Origin: Taudactylus pleione
Taxonomy: Eukaryota > Chordata > Amphibia > Anura > Myobatrachidae
Assembly (NCBI GenBank): GCA_031769625.1
Contig: JAUIMM010000126.1
Location: 1,512,001 to 1,576,000 of the forward strand
Length of the DNA: 64,000 bases
Direction of reading: 5' to 3'
The notes under the pieces are model-generated. The model was given only the letters and a program-made list of their open reading frames with translations. It was not told where the DNA came from and did not search any database. The position numbers were made by a program, and so were the translations under genes. Shown here one piece after another: positions 56,427-64,000 of the stretch (within the stretch, counting starts at the first letter, position 1; the number at the start of each line of letters is the position of its first letter).

Positions 56427-57429
56427 CATGTGAAAAACTGATAAACCCAACAACATATCTAAATGAAAAACAAGAAGACTGAAAAAAATAATTAAAAATA
56501 CAGAAACTATGCAATTGACCAAAATCGATATCAAATCGACCAACATTGACGTAAATTTTGTATGTCTAAATAGCTCATTTACTATTGGTCAATTTTATTT
56601 GCCATGTTAAAGTCGATGTTGGTCAATTTGTGCATTCTAAAGTTAGTCGATTTTGAGCTAAAATCAACCCAAAATTGACCGAAAAATCGACCTTTAATCA
56701 ATTTTGTCCTAATTCCTGTTAAAAAGAAGCATGCACAGATCACTATGATCTGTGCATGCTTCTTAGGGGCTAAAAAAGGGTTATAAGTAAAACATTTAAA
56801 TAAAAAAATGGACTGAAGCCCCCCCCCTCCCCCCTAAATCCATAACCATAAATCCATACCACTGGGGAATAAAAAAATATATTTGTTTTCTTGCCAAGGA
56901 TTTTAGATCGGTTTTAGAGTGCTTGCAGGTCCTATTTTCGCATTAGATCTTCGCTATAGCTGAATTGGCTCCAGTTTTCAAATAAATGAAAAATTATAAA
57001 ATTAAATAATTTTCATCATTTGAAGTACCTTACTAGCTTAACTTTAATAGAATCGACTTTGTTTTGCTTTTTTTTTTAACAACTACCCTCTTTCAACAAT
57101 AACAAGAATTTGTTTTATTTGTGATAACGTAGCTGGTCATCACATTTGAGACACAAAACACATTCAAATCTCCTCACTAATGCTGGGAGGAGGCGTGGTA
57201 ATGCACTGCTAAGCCTGCTGGGACATCCTCAGCCCACAGCCACGCCTCTACCCAGCATACATAGAGGAGCAATGGAGAGGACCGAGTGACGCAGTTAGCA
57301 CACCTCCTGTTCCTTTGTTCGGCCCCTTCTCTGTCCCACCACAAACAATTTCCCGCCGTTTGGGCTTGTTTTGTTCAGTACGTCCTCTGCTTTTGTTTGG
57401 AGTTAGCACTGAATGTGTGAAACAAAATG
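56427..57429. other. Unassigned DNA with palindromic segments
   Basis: A TCGACCAACATTGAC / GTCGATGTTGGTCAA inverted pair spans about 56530-56625. A hairpin with 18-bp perfect arms (AGAAGCATGCACAGATCA) lies at 56725-56763. These suggest an eroded palindromic MITE. Confidence 0.5.
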
Positions 57430-58200
57430 TTATCGCCGTAAAAATTAGTTCTTCTCGGAGACGGTGTACTAACAAACCTGATGTTTTTTGTTATATTTGT
57501 GGCAAATATAGCCTTACAAAAAATAAGAAAAAATATAATTGCATTCGTAAAACAAGCGTATCAGGCTTATTTTGGACGTCACATGAGCCAGCAATACAAG
57601 ATTTTGGTGCCTCACAAAGTTTGTAAAACATGCGTGGAATCACTCCGCAACTGGACTAAAGGTGATCGAAAAGGACTTAATTTCGGCACACCTATAATGT
57701 GTGAGCCAAAAGATCACTTGAGTGACTGCTATTTATGTGCTGTAAATGTGAAGGGTATGAATCGATTTAAGAAACGCAAATGGGAAAAACCCAAGAGTGA
57801 AACTGGTGAAGGATCCAAATATTACCACATCTATGACTGAAACCGAATCTGAAGCATGGCTGATTTATGTTTCTGTCATTCAAAAAATTTTTAGGCAATC
57901 ACAAGGCAGACAACTATCATGACTTAGTCCACAACATGCTAAAATGTTTCGAGAAAGTAGGTGCCAACATGAGTATTAAAGTACATTTTTTTGCACAGCC
58001 ATTTAAATCACTTTCCGTCCAATCTAGGAGATTTAAGCGAAGAACAGGGTGAACGGTTCCACCAGGATACTCAGGTAATGGAAGAAAGATATCAAGGAAG
58101 GTGGGATTGTCACATGATGGCCGATTACTGTTGGAGTCTGCAGAGGGACTGCTAGCAACAAGAATACAAAAGAAAATCCTACAAAAAACGGTTCTCATAG
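57430..58200 (+). pseudogene. Decayed copy of a dispersed repetitive gene (Cys-rich N-terminus / EEQGERFHQD family)
   Basis: Conserved blocks are scattered over frames: PDVFCYICGKYSL (57475), then shifted FVKQAYQAYFGRHM, APHKVCKTC-like VPHKVCKTCVESLRNW and DCYLCAV (to about 57800). After an internal deletion come TETESEAWL, FLGNHKADNYHDLV, SIKVHFF, and finally LSEEQGERFHQD and RYQGRW...MMADYCWSL (58030-58160). I recognise this combination as a repetitive protein family with many copies in animal genomes. I do not know its transposon class. The paired Cys motifs suggest a zinc-binding N-terminus. The middle of the protein is missing and there are several frameshifts and stops. Confidence 0.7.
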
Positions 58201-58325
58201 CTTCCTAAAACTTATTTATGTAATTATCCTGTGTCTTTTTATAACATTTTACGAATCAAATTTAATCAGAATTAAAAAAAATATCTTTTTAACTATTTTT
58301 AACATTGTTTTATTAAATTTTTCAT

Positions 58326-60635
58326 TAGTGATGAGCGGTTCGGATTCTGAGGAATCCGAACCGCTCCGAACTGGTAGAATCCGAGTCCACCCGAACGCAA
58401 GTTCGGGTGTTCCCGCCTGACTCGGATTCCACCTCGAGGCCGAACGTCACCCGGCCGGCTTCGGATTCTCGCGAGACCTCGCGAGAGCCGGGTGACGTTC
58501 AGCCTCTCTAAAAGGTGCGGCGCCCGGCTGTCGGCGCCATTTCGCGTGACTGTATCAGACGGAACAGTCACGCTCAGTTAGTGATAGAGAGGGGAAAAGT
58601 GAGACCAGAGTTAGATTACAGTTAGAGAGAGTAGTTCTTGCCACTGTTTGCTCCGTGACTGGGCTTAGCCCACTGTGTGTGTATTATACAAGCTCCGTGA
58701 CTGGACTTAGCCAACTGTGTGTATTATACAAGCTCCGTGACTGGGCTTAGCCCACTGTGTGTATTATACAAGATCCGTGACTGGACTTAGCCCACTGTGT
58801 GTATTATACAAGCTCCGTGACTGGACTTAGCCCACTGTGTGTAGTTATAATATTATACAAGCTCCGTGACTGGACTTAGCCCACTGTGTGTATTATACAG
58901 GCTCCGTGACTGGACTTAGCCAACTGTGTGTATTATACAAGCTCCGTGACTGGACTTAGCCCACTGAGTGTATTATACAAGCTCCGTGACTGGACTTAGC
59001 CCACTGAGTGTATTATACAAGCTACGTGACTGGACTTAGCCCACTGTGTATTTTTATATTATACAAGCTCCGTGACTGGACTTAGCTAACTGTGTGTATT
59101 ATACAGGCTCCGTGACTGGGCTTAGCCCACTGTGTGTATTATACAAGATCCGTGACTGGACTTAGCCCACTGTGTGTATTATACAAGGTCCTTGACTGGA
59201 GTTAGCCCACTGTGTGTATTATACAGGCTCCGTCACTGGACTTAGCCCACTGTGTGTATTATACAAGCTCCGTGACTGGACTTAGCCCACTGAGTGTATT
59301 ATACAAGCTACGTGACTGGACTTAGCCCACTGTGTATTTTTATATTATACAAGCTCCGTGACTGGACTTAGCTAACTGTGTGCATTATACAGGCTCCGTG
59401 ACTGGGCTTAGCCCACTGTGTGTATTATACAAGATCCGTGACTGGACTTAGCCCACTGTGTGTATTATACAAGCTCCGTGACTGGACTTAGCCCACTGTG
59501 TGTATTTATAATATTATACAAGCTCCGTGACTGGACTTAGCCCACTGTGTGTATTATACAGGCTCCGTGACTGGACTTAGCCAACTGTGTGTATTATACA
59601 AGCTCCGTGACTGGGCTTAGCCCACTGTGTGTATTATACAAGATCCGTGACTGGACTTAGCCCACTGTGTGTATTATACAAGCTCCGTGACTGGACTTAG
59701 CCCACTGTGTGTATTTATAATGTTATACAAGCTCCGTGACTGGACTTAGCCCACTGTGTGTATTATACAAGCTCCGTGACTGGACTTAGCACACTGTGTG
59801 TATTATACAGGCTCCGTGACTGGACTTAGCCCACTGTGTGTATTATACAAGCTCCGTGACTGGGCTTAGCCCACTGTGTGTATAATACAAGCTCCGTGAC
59901 TGGACTTAGCACACTGAGTGTATTATACAAGCTACGTGACTGGACTTAGCCCACTGTGTATTTTTATATTATACAAGCTCCGTGACTGGACTTAGCTAAC
60001 TGTGTGTATTATACAGGCTCCGTGACTGGACTTAGCCCACTGTGTGTATTATACAAGATCCGTGACTGGACTTAGCCCACTGTGTGTATTATACAAGCTC
60101 CGTGACTGGACTTAGCCCACTGTGTGTATTTATAATATTATACAAGCTCCGTGACTGGACTTAGCCCACTGTGTGTATTATACAGGCTCCGTGACTGGAC
60201 TTAGCCAACTGTGTGTATTATACAAGCTCCGTGACTGGACTTAGCCCACTGAGTGTATTATACAAGCTACGTGACTGGACTTAGCCCACTGTGTATTTTT
60301 ATATTATACAAGCTCCGTGACTGGACTTAGCTAACTGTGTGTATTATACAGGCTCCGTGACTGGGCTTAGCCCACTGTGTGTATTATACAAGATCCGTGA
60401 CTGGACTTAGCCCACTGTGTGTATTATACAAGCTCCTTGACTGGAGTTAGCCCAACTGTGTGTATTATACAAGATCCGTGACTGGACTTAGCCCACTGTG
60501 TGTATTATACAAGCTCCTTGACTGGAGTTAGCCCACTGTGTGTATTATACAGGCTCCGTGACTGGACTTAGCCCACTGTGTGTATTATACAAGCTCCGTG
60601 ACTGGACTTAGCCCACTGAGTGTATTATATTAATT
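58326..60635 (+). mobile_element. hAT element 3, 5' part, interrupted by the second Harbinger copy
   Basis: It starts TAGTGATGAGCGGTTCGG, related to TAGGGGTGAGCGGGTTCGG of element 2. It shares the same layout: GGATTCTGAGGAATCC palindrome, CCCGCCTGACTCGGAT, GTCGGCGCCATTT, then a minisatellite. The 3' end is not in the window. It should lie beyond the Harbinger DNA that follows. Confidence 0.75.
58620..60630 (+). repeat. 40-bp satellite inside hAT element 3, about 48 copies
   Basis: Unit AAGCTCCGTGACTGGACTTA + GCCCACTGTGTGTATTATAC (40 bp), with spaced variants (GTATTTATAATATTATAC, GTATTTTTATATTATAC, AGCTACGTGAC, AGCTAACTG). Blocks of variants recur in the same order near 59021, 59305, 59931 and 60265, showing higher-order duplications. 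Confidence 0.95.
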
Positions 60636-60994
60636 TTCAATAAACTTTATTTTTGTCCGTGTGTGTCATTTTTCCCGCAGAAGACGTACGGTTTCACCAA
60701 TGGTTTACTTTATCAAAAATACATGTTTTAACCAATGATCCTATTGGTTTCCTGTGTTTGTGATAGGCATATTTTAGTTTTTACATTTCTTTATTTTAAT
60801 TAGCTTACGCATGTCACTGCATCAAGCCTATCATAACTCACATTATATTTTTGAGGCTGGAGGACACATGACTCATACAATAACCATTAGAATGTTTCCT
60901 GTTAATTTACCAAGTACAATTAAAAAATCAAAAAATCTAATTTTTTCTCTGGCCTTTATTAAAACTGTTTGGTGTAAAATAAATCATTGCCATC

Positions 60995-61861
60995 ATGAGA
61001 GCCTCCGCGGTTACCAGGCGGGAGCTTTTGGTCCTAACGGAGGTGATGGACCGGCGGATCACCAGCCAGCCTCCCCCCATCAGCAACCGCCAGAAGCGAT
61101 CGGCCTATGCGGAGGTTCGCCGCCGCCTGCGCTCCTTTGGCTCACGCCGAAATATCGGGAAGCTAGAGCGCAGGTGGTCGGATCTCCCAGCATAACAACA
61201 TCTCCCCAACCTTCCCACAATTCCCCCTCCACCCCTGACCGGCCACTACCTGAGGCCCCTCCCTCTCCCAATTTGCACCCCCCCAAAATTCACCCTCCAC
61301 TCCCTCTCCCCCCTCTCTTTTCGGCAATCTCCCCTCCGTGTATCCACCAGCACTGGCCCACCTCCGAGGAGGAGGAGGATGGAGGGCCTCAAAGACCCGC
61401 AATCCCAATGACCGGTATGTTTCCCTTTAAAAGTTGTTGTTTTTTTTGGAGACATTTGTATTTTGAAAGTCAATGTCTTGGTTATTTTCCACAGATACAT
61501 ATCACACATGTCCAAACACTCATACTTGGGTATTTATTGTTTACCCTACCAAGGGTACTTCATCCTTTTTGTGGTCGCCTTTTTGTATGTTCGTGTTTAA
61601 TTTAGTATTTATACCATCTTTGCATTTGCCAGTACTTTGTTTTTTTCTGCACAACTGGATCTTTGTTTAAACTAGATTTTTTGTTTAGTTTGTTTTGTAA
61701 AATTATAGTAAGGTGTCATTTTATTAAGGATCCCTTTTTTTTTTCCAACAGAGGACCAGAGGCAGTTGTATTCTATGCAGGAGGGATTTGCCGCCTTGCG
61801 TGGCCACGTCATAGGCATGCTAGTGGTCCTTGACCACATGGCGGCGGTCCTTCGGAGCTGA
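60995..61861 (+). pseudogene. Harbinger copy 2, gene 1 (SANT-like), broken
   Basis: Exon 1 starts at ATG 60995 and keeps the SANT-like domain to LERRWSDL, but then reads PA and a stop (61193-61195). Compared with 48979-50144, the end of exon 1, intron 1 and the start of exon 2 have been deleted, fusing exon 1 to exon 2 out of frame. The rest of exon 2 (Pro-rich, to 61414, donor GTATGT) and exon 3 (61752-61861, exactly 110 nt as in copy 1) remain. Only a 66-residue peptide with most of the SANT-like domain could be made. Confidence 0.85.
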
Positions 61862-62665
61862 TTTTTTTAAAATTTGTTATTATGCCCAAACAGTTTTTTT
61901 TAATTCAAATTGCGTTGTATTTTCTCGAGTCTCATTCCTTGTCTGAAAATATTACATTGTTTAACCTTCCATAAGTCGACTATTTGATCATGTTCTTTAA
62001 AGTAAGGTAAATTAGATTGTACAAAGCGCTAGTATGTAAGCTGCCACATTAAACACCTCACCATACCAATAGTTTTGTAGAAATTCAAACATTTTGTTGT
62101 TTTTCTTTGGGTGGGTAATGTAAATAGAAAATGAAACCTGCTTAGGCCTAGTTTAGAAAACATACTGATTCAACATAATACCTTTGTTGTTTTTTGAAAG
62201 ACCCAAAGCATGTTCAAAGACTTAACCATTTCACACATTACAGGATTAGGCATTACGAAAGGTGGCATTTTTTGTGCCAGGTTACACGTGCTTGTAATTT
62301 TTTAAAAAAACAGTCTTTTTAAGGGCAAACAAAAATTTAATACACACCAAACACATACAGAAAGTGAATTGTGACAAGCAATTCACACAGTGAAAAGACA
62401 CTACAAAAAACAACCAACACCAAAAGCAAACAACAAAAGAAACAATCAAGAACTGTTGAAATAAGTAGCAGGCCAACATAAATCCACAAATGAGGCGATT
62501 AAATAATTGTTCCCAAAGTTAGATCCAATGTGGCCACATGTACACAATTTAGTGGAGCAGGTAGTAGTCATCTGTTTATGGTGGATTTTAAAGGAAGACA
62601 AGAAAAAAAAAGTATCAAAATATTAAAAAGGCACATTACAATCGTTCATGTCGACATTGTGTCAA
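61862..62665. other. Tail-to-tail intergenic region, second Harbinger
   Basis: AT-rich, corresponds to 50145-50972. No gene. Confidence 0.55.
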
Positions 62666-63943
62666 TTAAGTAAATGTTTGACTATAATTACCTAAAATAT
62701 CTGGCCACCACATCATCGCGTATGGCCCCCCACATACTGACCTCCGACCAACCTCGGGGGGGCCATCCTCAGGCAAGGCATCCTCTGGCTGCATTGGGAC
62801 ACCACTCCTGATGGCGATGTTGTGAAATATCCCACACAGGACCACTATTTTCGAAACCATAGCCGGCAAATACATGAGTTCGCCACCAGAGCGGTGGAGG
62901 CATCTGAATCGGCCTTTTAAAAGGCAGATACAGTGCTCCACCACCTGCCTGGTGGCTGTAAGTGTGGAATTATACTCACTTTGTGGCCCTGGTGTGGGAG
63001 CCAAATAAGGAGTGAGCAGCCAGGGCGTGCAAGGGTAACCACTGTCTCCTGTGAAAAAACAAATACAACAATCAGGATCATTGTGTATCAAGCTTTGCAT
63101 TGGTTTCAACTAAAGGTTTCCACTTATCCAGAAGCCACGCATCACCGGCTTGTAGGTTGTCTAATTTAGGCCAAATCCCTGATTGCCAGATGACGAAGGA
63201 ATCATGTGCACTCCCGGGGAATTTGGCATTTAGGGACAGGATCTGGAGGGAGGCATCACATACCACCATTACATTCAGTGAATGATAGTGCTTGCGGTTC
63301 CTAAATATAGCCTCCAGCCTTGCTGGAGGCTGAAGTGGTATGTGAGTGCCATCCACAACCCCTATGATGTGTGGGAAGCCAGCTATTTGGTAAAAATTGG
63401 CCTTTGCCACACTAAGGGAACCCATATCCAATGACATTTTAATAAAATGATGGAGGTGTTTGAAAAGGGCCTCCATCACTGCCCTCAGGATCCTTGAAAA
63501 GGAGGATTGGGATATTCCGGCAACTATTCCCACCGTGGTATGAAAGGATCCTGAGGCACAGAAATGTAACACCGACATTAATTGCGTAAGTGGTGGTATT
63601 GCTGCAGGACTGTCAATTTGCCGTTCAAGATCACTCTCTATTAATGAGAGAGTGTCTATGATGATTTGTGGAGGAAGACAGTATCGTCTTAAAACCTCAT
63701 CATCGGTCAGTCCAAAAAGGGTGACACGTGTGCTATATATCTGGGGCCTTGCACGCCTACTATGCCTACGCCTGGGACGAGGTTGAGGTTGGTCGGGTTC
63801 CGGAAGCATGGCCAAGATAATACGACCAACATCAACCTGAAATGGAAAGCCAGGTAGTTAAGGTTTGAGTCAAATGTGAAACCAAAAAACTACTTATCTT
63901 TTGCCAAAAAGCAAAATATGCTTACAGGCCGGGGTATTGTCAT
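62666..63943 (-). pseudogene. Harbinger copy 2 transposase, splice-site and frameshift mutant
   Basis: Exon 1 63943-63926 (MTIPRP), exon 2 63836-63128 (709 nt, same as copy 1) and exon 3 from 63048. VVDGTH, GSAHDSF, GDSGYP and VVEHC are all present. Two lesions: the second intron begins ATAAGT instead of GTAAGT (63127), and a base is missing from a C-run near 62726. The C-terminus after SVCGG therefore changes frame and extends past the normal stop. The high similarity of the rest indicates recent divergence. Confidence 0.9.
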
Positions 63944-64000
63944 GAGTCCAACAACCTACATTTCCAAAATAGAAAATCGTTTTAGGATTTTTGTTTGTCA

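Larger units (their letters stand above)
60640..64000. mobile_element. Second Harbinger copy, truncated and damaged, running off the window
   Basis: From CAATAAACTTTATTTTTGTC onward it parallels 48625-52250 (gene 1 then the minus-strand transposase), including the shared CATGTCACTGCATCAAGCCT upstream block. No GGGCCTGATTCAG terminus precedes it; it abuts the 40-bp satellite. Gene 3 would lie beyond 64000. Confidence 0.88.

Overview
The window looks like vertebrate, most likely amphibian (anuran-type), intergenic DNA made almost entirely of transposable elements. The reasons are the mix of hAT, PIF/Harbinger, Tc1/mariner, L2 LINE, Penelope-like (PLE) and V-type tRNA SINE sequences, spliceosomal introns in the transposon genes, and large minisatellites. 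I found no host protein-coding gene, no bacterial-type gene, no CRISPR array and no rRNA gene. The species call is an inference from repeat content.

Layout. 1-2659: end of an inverted hAT element whose inner part is minisatellite. 2660-8261: small non-autonomous elements (hAT MITE, GGGCCTGATTCAGA-end MITEs, TTAGGG-like element). 8270-14636: a complete 6.4-kb BED-finger hAT element with an 8-bp target duplication, thirteen 160-bp repeats, and a transposase broken by an internal inversion and a frameshift. 14645-17100: unassigned DNA. 17105-21293: 25-bp minisatellite split by a 1.66-kb hAT MITE. 21295-29213: nested MITEs, several built as rows of consecutive perfect hairpins. 29444-29802: SINE. 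31752-31815 and 33932-33980: hammerhead-ribozyme-like motifs. 32470-40029: nested stack in which a MITE holds a PLE, and the PLE holds a nearly full-length L2 LINE with a 6-bp target duplication. 40034-47936: more MITEs and short minisatellites. 48072-56070: a MITE hosting a complete 7.2-kb Harbinger transposon (48306-55525, TSD TAA). 57430-58200: decayed copy of a dispersed repetitive gene. 58326-60635: third hAT-type 5' end with a 40-bp satellite. 60640-64000: a second, damaged Harbinger copy running off the window.

The best preserved system is the Harbinger element. Its three spliced genes can all be reconstructed with open frames: a 210-aa SANT/trihelix-like protein (+), a 362-aa HARBI1-type DDE transposase (-), and a 342-aa second SANT/Myb-like protein (+). 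The last two are divergently transcribed from a region holding 48-bp repeats. Its terminal sequence matches the ends of at least nine MITEs or MITE fragments here, so it is a plausible mobiliser of that family. The most unusual structure is the hairpin-array MITE subfamily (copies at 6084, 21825, 25253, 27417 and 28727): about a dozen different stem-loops in a row, with stems that change in a pairing-preserving way between copies.
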